A stretch of 64,000 bases of DNA from Phycisphaera sp. (GCA_020639255.1 JACKGZ010000006.1:172329-236328), one strand, 5' to 3'; numbered from the stretch's first letter, positions 49,278-59,333 are shown. The notes: generated from the letters alone by a model not told the origin. Made by a program: numbers and translations.

Positions 49278-50494
49278 AACGCGCGTTTACGCTGCTTGAG
49301 ATCCTGATCTCCGTCGTTGTGCTCGCGATCGGGCTCGTCGGTGTCGTTGCGATCTTCCCCGCCGTCATCGACCTCCAGCGGCGCGCCCAGGACACGGTCA
49401 TCGGTCAGAACGCTGCCTCGTCCGCCGAGGCGCAGCTCGTCGGCACGTTCGTCGAGAACCCCTCGCTCAACTGGCTCGATTGGTCGAGCACCTACGGCGA
49501 GAACGACCTGACTCAGATCCGTCGCTTCCCCGTCTTCGATGTCCTTGCCGAGGACGTCGGCATTTCGGTGCGAGACTCGCGCGTTCCGGTGGGGGCGTCA
49601 GATTACACCTATGACTTCCTCTGGGACGCCGCCTGGGAGTGGGAACGCCGCGACAACGACGACGCGTTCAATGTTCTGGCCGAGACGGGCGACCTCGTCC
49701 TCGGCGGCGGCGTCACGAACAAGTCAATTCTGACGAATCAGAATAATCGCACGCTTCCCACCCTCACGCTCACACTCGCGGATCGACTAATGCCGGATGC
49801 GGCCTCGGGCGCCGATCCTCGCTACATCTACGACATGGTCGTCCGCCGCGTCGACGCGGGCATCGGTTTCGTGCCGCGTGGCGATTCGGGCCGGCGCACC
49901 TATGAGAAGCGAGTGCCCGCGGATCGCCTCGACGAACTCCCGCTGCAGATGGCGGTCTTTGTGCGTCGCGTCGATCGCAACATACGTGTCCCGCTCGGGG
50001 TCTCGATCCGTGAGGCCATCACGGGTGTCTACGACGATCCCGAACTCGACGGCCAGGTTCCCGCGCGGAACCGCCGGTTGCCGCTGGCGGTCGATCCGAA
50101 CGATTTCTGCAAGCTCGTTCAGAACGGCAAGTTCGGTCAGCACCGCTACTCCGCGCCCATCGCTGCGTTGCTCCGTGACACCACGATCCTGCAGAGCGAC
50201 CCATCCAAGGCCGACGTCTGGGATCTCTTCGATCCCGTGTCGCTCCGCCACGTGGGCAACGGCACGAACGCCACGTCCGCTGCCGAGCGTCTGACGCAGG
50301 TCGGGCAGCTCTTCGTCGACAACACCGGCACCGTGCACAAGGTGACGGCCATCGTGCAAAAGCAGATCGGTGGCGCCGACCGAGACGTGCTCGTGGTCGA
50401 CCCGCCCTTCTCGACCAACTCGCTCGACGAATACCGCCAGATCATCTTCACGCCGCAGGTGCCCGTCGATATCCGGGTGCTGACCACGCGATAA
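49274..50494 (+). CDS. GspI/PilV-like minor pseudopilin
   Basis: 406 aa. Very short leader MKRA before FTLLEILISVVVLAIGLVGV, where Ala rather than Gly would be at -1; Glu+5 is present. The LLEILISVVVLAIGL helix is GspI/PilV-like. The remaining ~370 residues are unrecognised and end in short strands (KVTAIVQKQIGGADRDVLVVDPP). Ten bp before the next pseudopilin gene. Confidence 0.8.
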   Translation: MKRAFTLLEILISVVVLAIGLVGVVAIFPAVIDLQRRAQDTVIGQNAASSAEAQLVGTFVENPSLNWLDWSSTYGENDLTQIRRFPVFDVLAEDVGISVRDSRVPVGASDYTYDFLWDAAWEWERRDNDDAFNVLAETGDLVLGGGVTNKSILTNQNNRTLPTLTLTLADRLMPDAASGADPRYIYDMVVRRVDAGIGFVPRGDSGRRTYEKRVPADRLDELPLQMAVFVRRVDRNIRVPLGVSIREAITGVYDDPELDGQVPARNRRLPLAVDPNDFCKLVQNGKFGQHRYSAPIAALLRDTTILQSDPSKADVWDLFDPVSLRHVGNGTNATSAAERLTQVGQLFVDNTGTVHKVTAIVQKQIGGADRDVLVVDPPFSTNSLDEYRQIIFTPQVPVDIRVLTTR

Positions 50495-50503
50495 GGAAGA
50501 CCC

Positions 50504-52588
50504 ATGACCCCGCGCAAGCCACAACTCGGAAGGATGCGGCGAGGCTTCACGCTGATGGAGGCCCTCGTGGCTGTCATCGGCGTCTCGATCCTGGCGGTCG
50601 GGCTTGCGACGATCTTCTCGGCGATCTCCAAGACGGTGACGACAGGACGCCGCGTCAGCGCGATCAACAACTACGCCGCCGTTGTCGAGCGTGTGCTCCG
50701 CGACGATTTCGACAAGATGACCCGCGAGGGGTTCCTCGTTATCCGCAACGAGTTCGCCCTGAATCCGACGGGTGTCCCGCTCTCGCCCGATCAGCTCAAC
50801 TCGCGCCGCGTGCGCCGGATCGACGAGATCATGTTCTTTGCGCGGGGCCAGTTCGAGTCGGCACGCTCGCCGATCGATCCCGACTTCGTCGCCCGCTCCA
50901 GCGCCGCCAGTATCTATTACGGTCACGGCCAGCAGAAGCTCGAAGGCTCGGACGGCTTTGCAACGCCCTTCCTCTACGAAACGAACGAAGGGCCGTTCCT
51001 CCGTCACGGCATCTCGGATCTCGATAGCAACATCGGTGAGGTGAACCCCAATTTCTACGCGGGCGATTGGACGTTGCTCCGCAAGGTGACGCTCCTCAAA
51101 AACCCGCAGATCCACCCGGACGGCGCGCTCGGCCCGCTCGGGCTTGGTCCGACCGTCGCAAACGTGCGACGCTTCCAGGACAACGAGCTTCAGATCGCCG
51201 GCCAGCCCGCCGCAGCGGGCATCTTCCGCGTCGAGACGATCACGGGCATGCCGTTCCTTGATTCGGGTTTCACGCCCGGCGTCGACGATCAATTCGCCAG
51301 GTACAACATGCGGGGTGAGGTTGTTTCGCCGCTCTTCGAGTCGGGTATCGTCGATGTCGCGACGGCTTCGCTCGTTGATATCAAGCAGCGTGTCACACAG
51401 GTGTACGCTCGCCAGCCCCAACCGGCGTTGGCTACCACACCGCTCAGTTTCTTTGCGCCCACGCCCGATTCGACGTACAACTTCCGCGATCGTGCGCCCG
51501 CGGTCCCGCCGACGGGCAACAGCCGGGTGTACATCTTGAGCCCGCGCGAGGTCGTCAACTACCGCGAGGATCGCCGCGCACAGAACCTGCCCGGCAACCC
51601 TCAGATCCCGTTCGATGACCAACTCGGCATCGATTCCAACGTCACCGGTCTCCAGTCGCTTGTCGACATGCAGCACGCCTGGATGTCCGACGCGCTGCCG
51701 GGGCGTTCGAACGAACTCCGTTTCATGGGCGAGTCCTCGTGGGATACCAACCCGCAGATCTCCTTCGATTGGCGAGGTTCGGATCCTCGCGTGATACCGG
51801 GCGTACCCCTCGCCAATCCCTACGGCCGGAGCGAGTACGAGAACCGCATCGCCCGCACGCGCGTGCGCTACGAGAAGTCGCCCCCGGGCTACAACGCCGA
51901 CGTCTTTGGGCCCGACGCCTCGACCGGCACCAGTGCCGTGCTCCAGGCCGCGTACCGCGCCGACCAGCAGGTCATCGGGGCCTCGCAGTTCATCCCACGC
52001 TGCACCGAGTTCATCGTTGAGTACAGCTTCGGCGAGATCGACCCCACCTCCGGCCGAGTCATCTGGTACGGGCACGATCCCGAGGGCGATGCGTACCGCA
52101 ACCAGCCCAGAGGTGAACGCGTCGGCAAGACGGACTGGCTGAGGCCGACACAGTCTCGTCCCGATGGATTCACGAATTACGACCCGACGCTCTCGAGTGA
52201 CCGCAACAGCCAGCGGCTCATCGAGCAGCACCTCCTCGCGGATCTGATTAACGGGCTCCACACCGAGAACAACTCACGCGATCTGCGCCTCATCCAGAAC
52301 CAGCCGCTGCGATACCCGCTCTCGCATTACTTCGGGTACGCCGATCCGAGAGCTGTTCCGATCAATGAGCCCAGCGGAATCGATGTGAACGGTGACGGCG
52401 TCATTGGCGGATTTGACATGAACGATGACGGCGTCGCCGATGATATCGACGGCGACGGCAAGTACACCGACGAATGGCCCTGGCCCACGCTGGTCCGGAT
52501 CACCATGTCGTTCGCGGACCCGATCGATCAGTCCACGGAAGAGACCTTCCAGTTCGTGATCGATATCCCCAGTGGCGAGGGGATCTGA
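50504..52588 (+). CDS. GspJ/PilW-like pseudopilin, very large, with Ca-loop-like repeats
   Basis: 694 aa, over three times the size of GspJ. Prepilin signal RRG/FTLMEALVAVIGVSILAVGLA with Glu+5. VERVLRDDFDKMTREGF matches the region after the helix in GspJ. Near the end (residues about 627-655) lie three closely spaced DxNxDG/DxDxDG loops (DVNGDG, DMNDDG, DIDGDG), like dockerin or thrombospondin-3 calcium loops. The C-terminus (TLVRITMSFAD) resembles the GspJ end strand. Probably part of the tip complex with the giant GspK-like protein. Confidence 0.82.
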   Translation: MTPRKPQLGRMRRGFTLMEALVAVIGVSILAVGLATIFSAISKTVTTGRRVSAINNYAAVVERVLRDDFDKMTREGFLVIRNEFALNPTGVPLSPDQLNSRRVRRIDEIMFFARGQFESARSPIDPDFVARSSAASIYYGHGQQKLEGSDGFATPFLYETNEGPFLRHGISDLDSNIGEVNPNFYAGDWTLLRKVTLLKNPQIHPDGALGPLGLGPTVANVRRFQDNELQIAGQPAAAGIFRVETITGMPFLDSGFTPGVDDQFARYNMRGEVVSPLFESGIVDVATASLVDIKQRVTQVYARQPQPALATTPLSFFAPTPDSTYNFRDRAPAVPPTGNSRVYILSPREVVNYREDRRAQNLPGNPQIPFDDQLGIDSNVTGLQSLVDMQHAWMSDALPGRSNELRFMGESSWDTNPQISFDWRGSDPRVIPGVPLANPYGRSEYENRIARTRVRYEKSPPGYNADVFGPDASTGTSAVLQAAYRADQQVIGASQFIPRCTEFIVEYSFGEIDPTSGRVIWYGHDPEGDAYRNQPRGERVGKTDWLRPTQSRPDGFTNYDPTLSSDRNSQRLIEQHLLADLINGLHTENNSRDLRLIQNQPLRYPLSHYFGYADPRAVPINEPSGIDVNGDGVIGGFDMNDDGVADDIDGDGKYTDEWPWPTLVRITMSFADPIDQSTEETFQFVIDIPSGEGI

Positions 52589-52700
52589 CCGACAATACCG
52601 GGAGGGCATGTGTGCCCTTTCCGGAATGAGACGCCGGCGAAACCCGAGCCGGCAAACGGGGTGGACCAAACCCGCCCCAGAAAGAAACGGAGTGCGCACC

Positions 52701-55700
52701 ATGCTCGCACCAATTCAAAGACTTCTCCGCAAGGCCGCGGGTGTTGGCGCCAGCCGCCGGGGCACCGTGCTCCTGCTCGTGCTCGGCTCGCTCGCGCTCG
52801 TGCTGATCCTGGCTGTTGTCTATGCCGCCATCGGCAAGGGCGACCGCCGCACCGCTCGCACGACCAACGAGCGCAAGAGCGCCGTCGACAACATCAACGC
52901 CATCGCCGACTACATCGGTGATGTGCTCGCGATCGATGTTTTCAACGTCGTGCCCGAGGTCACCGATTCGACCGCACTCGCCGACATCTTCAACACCACC
53001 ACACCCATCATGCGGCGTGAGAACGTCGACATGCCTGTCACCGACTACTTCTTCACGAGCGTGCCGAGCGAACTCACCGGCGTCGGCAACAACCAGAACC
53101 TCGCCAATCTCATGCGGTTCCACCCGGACGGCGGGCACAGTGCCGACATCCTCTGGGATGATTTCGCAAGCGATGTTTCCGCGTTCAATATCTTCGACGT
53201 CGACCCCCGCACCGCGAGCGACCCATTCCTGGCCTCGACGCGCCCCGTGGACCTCGGCGGCAACGGCCCGACGATCGACATTGACACGCCCCCGTATCTC
53301 CGAGCCGTCGACTGGGCGCAGATCTCCAACTTCGCCCCCGACGGGCGGTTCGTGAATCTGTTCTACCTCCGCGACAACTTCGGCGCGCCATCGCTCGATC
53401 TGACGCGCGACCCGAATTCACGCAACGCTCGTCTGACGCTCCTCGACCGCGACGGCAATCCGACGGAATTCCTGCCGTTCAGCGACATGCTCGCCTCCGG
53501 CAGCGTGATCGTCCCGAGGCGTGAGGCCGACTGGAACAAGCCCATGCACTGGACCATGTACCAGCGCCGCCTGTTCCGCCCGATCAACGATCCCGCGTTC
53601 AACACCTCATCGATGGGCGATCCATCCTCCGAAGACTACTGGGCTTATCAGTACGCCGACGCCGACGGCGACGGCATCCTCGACTCGCGTTGGTTCGAGC
53701 TCGTCGACTACACCAACCCCACCCGTCCGGTGCCCCTGCTCGGTGAGTCGGACATGCGCTACTTCGTCGCCGCCCGCGCGATCGACCTCTCCAGCCTCGT
53801 CAACGTCGCCACCGCGACCGACTTCCTCGCGCCCTCCACGACCGGCTACCGCGTCGGCTCGGGCCCGGAGGACATCAGCCTCTTCAAGCTCCTCAACTTC
53901 TCCGAGCACACGCTCGTCAACTCGCTCCCCAACGAGATCGACGCCGTCGACGGCGGCATCGACTACGACGAAGCCTTCGCCACAGGTGAGGGCAACGCGA
54001 GCGACTTCGGCATCTTCAGCCTCGAGGTCGCACAGGCCCTGGGTCGCAAGTCGAACCTCCGTCTTTCCGACGGACGCAACCAGGGCTCGGTCCGCCCCTT
54101 CGGCGAGGTGCCCACGCTCGACAACCGAGGCAACTACAACCTCGAACCCAACCCCAACACCGTTCTCAGCGACGACATCCGCGACTACACCCTCTACCCC
54201 AACCCCGCGATGCGCGTCGACTACACAGCCTCGGTCGGCAGCGTCTACCCGGGCGCTTCCGCCGGCGGCAACTCGCGCACCGCGCCCTACAGCATCGACG
54301 ACCTCGTCGAACTCCTCACTTTCCACGGCATCAACGACGACCGCAACTTCAGCAAGCTCGAGCAGGCGCTCTCGGCGGCCAACTCGGCCATCATCCCGCA
54401 GACGTCCTACTCACAGCTCCGCTCGGCCAGCCCGACCACCAAGGACGCCTGGGTGCCCGTCGGGCAGAACCAGTACGACCTCAAGCTCATGCGATCGGCC
54501 GTAGATATCCGCCGCATGCTGACCACCGTGAGCGGCAGCCGCCCGCTCCGCAGTTCGATCCTCGATCTTGCCGACTACTCAAAGCTCTCCGAGAACGTCG
54601 ACCGCAAGCTGCTCCTCGACACACTCGTTCTCGACGACGGCAACTACCCCAACAACGACGACGGCGACACCATCGCCGACGTTCGCGAAGAGCAGAGCCG
54701 ACTCATTAGCAACGCTTTCGGTGTCTATCTCAGCGTTCTCGCGCCCGATCTGCGCCAAGACGACTGGGCTGGCAACACCGCCACCGCGATGGACGACCGT
54801 TTCCGCCAGACGATGACGCAGTACTACGGCCACATGGGCCCGGAACTGGCCGTCCGTCTCGCCGGTCACCTCGCGCTCAACTTCCGCGATATGGCCGACG
54901 CCCCGTTCATCGACGGCGTCCTCAGCGGCACGGCCACTCCCGACGGCGTGCCCGACGTCGGCAGCGTCCTCGACCTCGATCTCTCCAACTCGACCGACCT
55001 CGATGCCTACAACCGACGCGTCGACGAGCCGAGCGTCGCCGTCATGCGCCTCGCACGCGACTGGGATCCGACCGCCGCAACCGGCATCATGCGTGACCTC
55101 TGGGACGCGGGCCTCAAACTCGACATCGACGACCTCTACGGCGGCCAGCCGGGCGACTTCATCGCCGACGACGGGCTGAACGTCTCACACACCGCCATGA
55201 TCCTCTACGGCGTCGAGCCCCAGCCCTTCCTGAGCCAGGTCTCGTCGATGGTCGTCTACACCGATGCAGATCCTGACGAGATGCATGACGGGATCAATCC
55301 AGCAGGTGAATGGGCTGTTTCGCAGATTAGTTCCAGCGCGGGTCCGGACGGGATCGCGGGAAATATTGATGACTTTGATGGCCTGCCCAATATCAATGGC
55401 GACGTCTTGGCCGCAAACAATGACTTTGTCTTTCAGGCCGTCTTCTTCCAGCTGTTTAATCCGTTCGACGTACCGATTGTCCTCGATCACTACTACATCG
55501 AATTCGCTGACTCGTTCTTCCCGTTCTCAGACGGCACGACCGGCCCAGTCATTCTTGAACCGCGTTCGACACTTGTCGTTTGGGCGAGCAATCCGGGCAA
55601 CCCGGCTGATATCGACATGCGTCTCAGGAATGTTGGCGTGCGATTCCCGCCATTCAGTTCGGGTTCGGGATCTGCCTTTGAGCAGATGATCTCTCAACAG

Positions 55701-58316
55701 ATTGGCGCGAATGTTGATGTGCTTCAACTTCCGAAGCGCTTTGCCGGAAATTCGGGCGGCATTGTGAGCAGTGGTTCTTACGGTGCAGTCATGCCAGGAA
55801 ATGTTGTGGACTTGTTCTATGATGTGCCGAGCGCTTCGAGTGATGTGAACCGTGTGGCCATGCTCTGGCGCGACGCGGCCGATTACAACATACCCTCCGG
55901 TGCGACCTCGCTGACTGGTTTGATCGATTGGACGACTGGTTCGCTCGATCTTCAGAATCGCAAGACCGACCAGCTGGTTGACAGACTCCGCGATTCATCC
56001 GACTTCAAGGCCGCTCGGGCAGCAATTGCCGGCGCGCCAACACGTGCCGCGCTAGATCGCAGGCTTGACCTGCCCGAGCGATTAGGACCGAACGGTGAGA
56101 TTAGTGTAGTAGATGCATTAAGAGGGAACGCGACGAAACGCGCCGGACCCGGCTTTATGCCAGCCGTTGGAGGTACTGACTACAACTTTGGTGGCCAACT
56201 TGGAGTCGCCATGTGGGGCAGCATCTCACGCAGAGACGACACGTCGTACAACTCTGGTTCGAGTGCGGTCAGCTACTACACGGGCAACTCGCCAACCCCA
56301 GGTACCGCGAGCGGTTCGCAGGGCAAGCAGGATGTGGTCGGCACGCCCGTCGGCGCTCTACCCGCCAAGGTCTTCGAGCCTACGGCTCACTCGAACACGG
56401 GCAGCTACAACCCATACGGCGGCTCGACATTCCTGAAGCACGATCAGAATGTCGCGGGCAATGACGATGACGTGTTTCCCGAAGCACTTGATCTCATGGC
56501 CGACTTTGAGCAAGTGCAATACGAAAATATCACGACGATTGATTTTGCGAATTTCTGGCAAGAACTCCAGAGTGGTATCAAGAACCCGGAATTTTTCGTC
56601 AGCCTCGGCGATCCGGTCTTCGGCCGTGACGGCATGACATCGCTCAGCCTCTCGACCCCGATCACGCCCAACCTCAACGCGGGCATCGGCAACTACGAGG
56701 GCGACAACTACATCAAGGTGACGGTCAACCAGACCGAGTTCCGCGACCTGCTCACGGGTCGGCGCACGCTGCGTGTGGGCGACATGCTCCTGCCGCTGGC
56801 GGTGGGCGCGTACCGCACGCCGCTCGAACCCAGCGCGAGCGGTGCCGCAACGCCTGACGGCATTTATGCGACGGCGCCCATCGAGCGCATTCAGCAGTAC
56901 GAGGCCCAGTGGACCACGCTCGGCGAGGCGCTCGCCGCGGCAAGCGGATACTCCGACTCGGTCGGTCCCGGCGGCGGCGTGGCCAGCTCCGGGCCCAAGG
57001 ATCCGTTCCGGGCGCTCTCGTACGACCTGTCCTCCGGCTTCCCGCAGGCCAAGACTGAGAAGTACGTCCTCGACCGGGGTCAGCTCCGCCTCGACGCCTT
57101 CGTGCCCTTCATCGACATGGTGACGACCACGGGCATCACCGAGGGCAGCGGCGACTTCACCGAGAACGAAGACATCCGCCGCGGTCTGGGCGTCCCGATG
57201 GCGCTCAATCTGTTTGACATCGCCCAGGCGGGCATCGACAACGGCATCGCCGCTCTCGGCGGCATCGATCGCCCCGTCATGGGCACGATCAACGCCAACA
57301 CCGCCGAGCCCGAGGTGCTGCGTCTGCACCCGGCGCTCGCGATGGACATGTACGCGGCCAGCAACACGATCCCCGCGGACAACCTCTGGTGGCCGCGGAC
57401 GCTCGAGCAGCTCACACTCAACACCGAGCCGCACTATCTCAACATGTTCCGCGACAAGACCAACCGGCCGATCAGCTTCGCCGATGTGGGCAGCACCGTG
57501 GCCGCGTACCGCGACCCGGCCCGCTACACAAGGCTCAGCATCGGCAGCCCGCTCGGCGGCGGCACACCGACCGAGGTCGACAGCTTCGTGCGTGTCGAGC
57601 GTGTCATGAACCGGCCCGAGTTCGGGCTCGGCATCGATCGCGCAAAGTCCGAGATCGACGCCATCCGCCCGCTGCCAGGCTTCGAGTCGATCGGCGAGCT
57701 CTTCGCCGCCCGTGACATGACGAGCGACGATGTCCAGCATCAGATGGGCGGCTTCTCCCGCGACACCCGCACGCTGGGCGTCGGGTTCATCGACCGCACC
57801 GGCAACGCGGGCACGAACAACAACTACGGCCACGGCGTCGACTTCTACAAGAACATCGACGTCGCCAAAATCAACCAACTCCGAAATGGGCAGATCGAGA
57901 TCGCTACGTTCGGCAACCAACTCACGGGCGACCAGCTCGGCCTGGCATTGAACTATGGCGCGACCGCGACCCCGGCTTCCCTCGACGCATTCCCCGGCAA
58001 CCCGAGCGGTCCGCTGCTGCCGATCATGCCGGACCAGATCCCCGACAGCTACGACGAGCAGCTCGTCCAGCTCAACGCGGTTCTGAACTCCATGACGGTT
58101 CGCAGCGATTACTACGCCGTCTGGTTCGTCGTCCAGGGGTTCAAGGAGTCTGACACCCAGGATCTCAGCGACACCGATCCACTGGTACCCAGCTTCAAGG
58201 CGAGGTACCTCATGATCGTGGACCGCTCAAATGTCACCGAGAAGGGTGACAGGCCCCACGTGCTCGCCTTTGTGCAGCTGCCGATGCTCCCGGACCCGTC
58301 CACCGCGACGAACTGA
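52701..58316 (+). CDS. giant GspK-like pseudopilus tip protein
   Basis: 1871 aa, five to six times a normal GspK. ATG 52701 is chosen by GGAG 8 nt upstream and the start of the conserved leader. ASRRG precedes a 24-residue hydrophobic segment (residues 21-44) with no Glu+5, as expected of GspK, which caps the pseudopilus. Later parts include DADGDGILDSRWFEL (about residue 320), a region like a lamin-tail/Ig fold (AVFFQLFNPFD, RSTLVVWASNP), and INANTAEPEVLRLHP (about residue 1530), matching the GspK helix-hairpin segment. Many Asp/Asn/Ser/Thr-rich repeats suit an extracellular, calcium-binding protein. Nucleotides 55250-56640 are notably AT-richer. Last gene of the operon. Confidence 0.8.
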   Translation: MLAPIQRLLRKAAGVGASRRGTVLLLVLGSLALVLILAVVYAAIGKGDRRTARTTNERKSAVDNINAIADYIGDVLAIDVFNVVPEVTDSTALADIFNTTTPIMRRENVDMPVTDYFFTSVPSELTGVGNNQNLANLMRFHPDGGHSADILWDDFASDVSAFNIFDVDPRTASDPFLASTRPVDLGGNGPTIDIDTPPYLRAVDWAQISNFAPDGRFVNLFYLRDNFGAPSLDLTRDPNSRNARLTLLDRDGNPTEFLPFSDMLASGSVIVPRREADWNKPMHWTMYQRRLFRPINDPAFNTSSMGDPSSEDYWAYQYADADGDGILDSRWFELVDYTNPTRPVPLLGESDMRYFVAARAIDLSSLVNVATATDFLAPSTTGYRVGSGPEDISLFKLLNFSEHTLVNSLPNEIDAVDGGIDYDEAFATGEGNASDFGIFSLEVAQALGRKSNLRLSDGRNQGSVRPFGEVPTLDNRGNYNLEPNPNTVLSDDIRDYTLYPNPAMRVDYTASVGSVYPGASAGGNSRTAPYSIDDLVELLTFHGINDDRNFSKLEQALSAANSAIIPQTSYSQLRSASPTTKDAWVPVGQNQYDLKLMRSAVDIRRMLTTVSGSRPLRSSILDLADYSKLSENVDRKLLLDTLVLDDGNYPNNDDGDTIADVREEQSRLISNAFGVYLSVLAPDLRQDDWAGNTATAMDDRFRQTMTQYYGHMGPELAVRLAGHLALNFRDMADAPFIDGVLSGTATPDGVPDVGSVLDLDLSNSTDLDAYNRRVDEPSVAVMRLARDWDPTAATGIMRDLWDAGLKLDIDDLYGGQPGDFIADDGLNVSHTAMILYGVEPQPFLSQVSSMVVYTDADPDEMHDGINPAGEWAVSQISSSAGPDGIAGNIDDFDGLPNINGDVLAANNDFVFQAVFFQLFNPFDVPIVLDHYYIEFADSFFPFSDGTTGPVILEPRSTLVVWASNPGNPADIDMRLRNVGVRFPPFSSGSGSAFEQMISQQIGANVDVLQLPKRFAGNSGGIVSSGSYGAVMPGNVVDLFYDVPSASSDVNRVAMLWRDAADYNIPSGATSLTGLIDWTTGSLDLQNRKTDQLVDRLRDSSDFKAARAAIAGAPTRAALDRRLDLPERLGPNGEISVVDALRGNATKRAGPGFMPAVGGTDYNFGGQLGVAMWGSISRRDDTSYNSGSSAVSYYTGNSPTPGTASGSQGKQDVVGTPVGALPAKVFEPTAHSNTGSYNPYGGSTFLKHDQNVAGNDDDVFPEALDLMADFEQVQYENITTIDFANFWQELQSGIKNPEFFVSLGDPVFGRDGMTSLSLSTPITPNLNAGIGNYEGDNYIKVTVNQTEFRDLLTGRRTLRVGDMLLPLAVGAYRTPLEPSASGAATPDGIYATAPIERIQQYEAQWTTLGEALAAASGYSDSVGPGGGVASSGPKDPFRALSYDLSSGFPQAKTEKYVLDRGQLRLDAFVPFIDMVTTTGITEGSGDFTENEDIRRGLGVPMALNLFDIAQAGIDNGIAALGGIDRPVMGTINANTAEPEVLRLHPALAMDMYAASNTIPADNLWWPRTLEQLTLNTEPHYLNMFRDKTNRPISFADVGSTVAAYRDPARYTRLSIGSPLGGGTPTEVDSFVRVERVMNRPEFGLGIDRAKSEIDAIRPLPGFESIGELFAARDMTSDDVQHQMGGFSRDTRTLGVGFIDRTGNAGTNNNYGHGVDFYKNIDVAKINQLRNGQIEIATFGNQLTGDQLGLALNYGATATPASLDAFPGNPSGPLLPIMPDQIPDSYDEQLVQLNAVLNSMTVRSDYYAVWFVVQGFKESDTQDLSDTDPLVPSFKARYLMIVDRSNVTEKGDRPHVLAFVQLPMLPDPSTATN

Positions 58317-58374
58317 TCCGGATAGAATGGTGCCACAGGTCGGGCCCTCGCCTCGCGGGGGCTCGGACCACTTT

Positions 58375-58448
58375 CAGGGCGTAGCTCAGCTTGGTAGAGC
58401 ACGTGTTTTGGGTACACGAGGTCGCTGGTTCAACTCCAGTCGCCCTGA
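58375..58448 (+). tRNA. tRNA-Pro (anticodon UGG)
   Basis: Full cloverleaf: acceptor CAGGGCG/CGCCCTG, D stem GCTC/GAGC with loop AGCTTGGTA, anticodon stem CGTGT/ACACG with loop TTTGGGT, variable AGGTC, T arm GCTGG-TTCAACT-CCAGT (one G-U), discriminator A. CCA is not encoded. C at position 1 is usual for tRNA-Pro. Lies 58 bp after the giant gspK. Confidence 0.95.
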
Positions 58449-58472
58449 CTTCGTTGGTCTGGTTGGATCAGC

Positions 58473-59333
58473 TCACTCGGGCTGCGACGACGTGATCTGG
58501 CTCGAAAGAGCATGAGCCGTCGGGTTGGCGTGCAGGATCGGCGGGTGGATCGGGGTGACGACCTCGTATGCCCCGCTGGGCTTGGCCTCGATCGTGCCCC
58601 GGAACTGCCCCTTGACGCCCCGACGAGCCCAGGCCTTCTGGCAGGCCTGACGCATCTTGGCGATCTGGCGGTCGCTGAGACGCACGCTGATCGAGCCCGA
58701 GTGCACGCGGTAGCGGAGCACGAGGTCCGGTACGTTGTCGATCTGGCCCATCTCACCCAGACGCAGGAACAGATCCAGATCCTCTGCCGGGTAGCTGTCC
58801 TGGTGGTAGCCGCCCACGGCCCGCACAGCATCGGCCCGCATCATCGCGGCCGGGTGCGAGATAGGCGTCCTTCCGCACAGGGCTTCGGCCTGCACCTGCT
58901 CGTTCCCACGCACGGGCGGGGGGGTCAGGAGGTGGCGGTCCCGGCTGTCGATCAGCTCGATGCCGCCCCCGAGACAAACCACCTCCGGGTTCTGCGCCAT
59001 GAACTCGACCTGGACCTTGAACCGGTCGGGCAGGGCGATGTCGTCGGCGTCCATGCGGGCCAGGAGGGGTGACTTGGCGTGGGCGAGCATCTCGTTGAGT
59101 GCGTCCACGATTCCGGTATTGGGTCGGCTGATGAGGGTGATGCGGGAGTCCTGACGGGCCTGCCGGCGCATCTCTGCGAGGGAACCGTCGGTCGAGCCGT
59201 CGTCCAAGAGGATCAGCTCGAAGTCCTCAAAGGACTGCGCCCTGATGCTCTCGATCGCCTCGGCGACGTAGGGCTCTGCGTTGTGAACGGGCATGAGGAC
59301 CGCGATGGTCGGGTGCCTGGTGCTCGACAACAT
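58473..59333 (-). CDS. family 2 glycosyltransferase
   Basis: 286 aa, no membrane segment. GT-A fold: IAVLMPVHNAEPYVAEAIESI start, LDDGSTDGSLAE, metal-binding DADD (ARMDADDIALPDRF), and an ED motif in the acceptor site (YPAEDLDLFLRLG). Adds a sugar to a glycan, probably for a surface polysaccharide or LPS-like molecule, given the CMP-sugar and ABC exporter genes nearby. Has a leader with AAGGAG 4 nt before the ATG and TATAGT (59366-59361) further upstream. Confidence 0.9.
   Translation of the reverse strand: MLSSTRHPTIAVLMPVHNAEPYVAEAIESIRAQSFEDFELILLDDGSTDGSLAEMRRQARQDSRITLISRPNTGIVDALNEMLAHAKSPLLARMDADDIALPDRFKVQVEFMAQNPEVVCLGGGIELIDSRDRHLLTPPPVRGNEQVQAEALCGRTPISHPAAMMRADAVRAVGGYHQDSYPAEDLDLFLRLGEMGQIDNVPDLVLRYRVHSGSISVRLSDRQIAKMRQACQKAWARRGVKGQFRGTIEAKPSGAYEVVTPIHPPILHANPTAHALSSQITSSQPE

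Noticed and set aside
49787..52261. 824-codon open frame on the minus strand, antisense to the GspI/J-like genes
   Set aside because: High GC makes long antisense frames common; the plus strand has prepilin signals and coupled genes, and the antisense product is Arg/Asp/Val-rich with no motif.
56358..57920. 520-codon minus-strand open frame within the giant gspK
   Set aside because: Mirror of GC-rich codons; no recognisable domain and no ribosome site.
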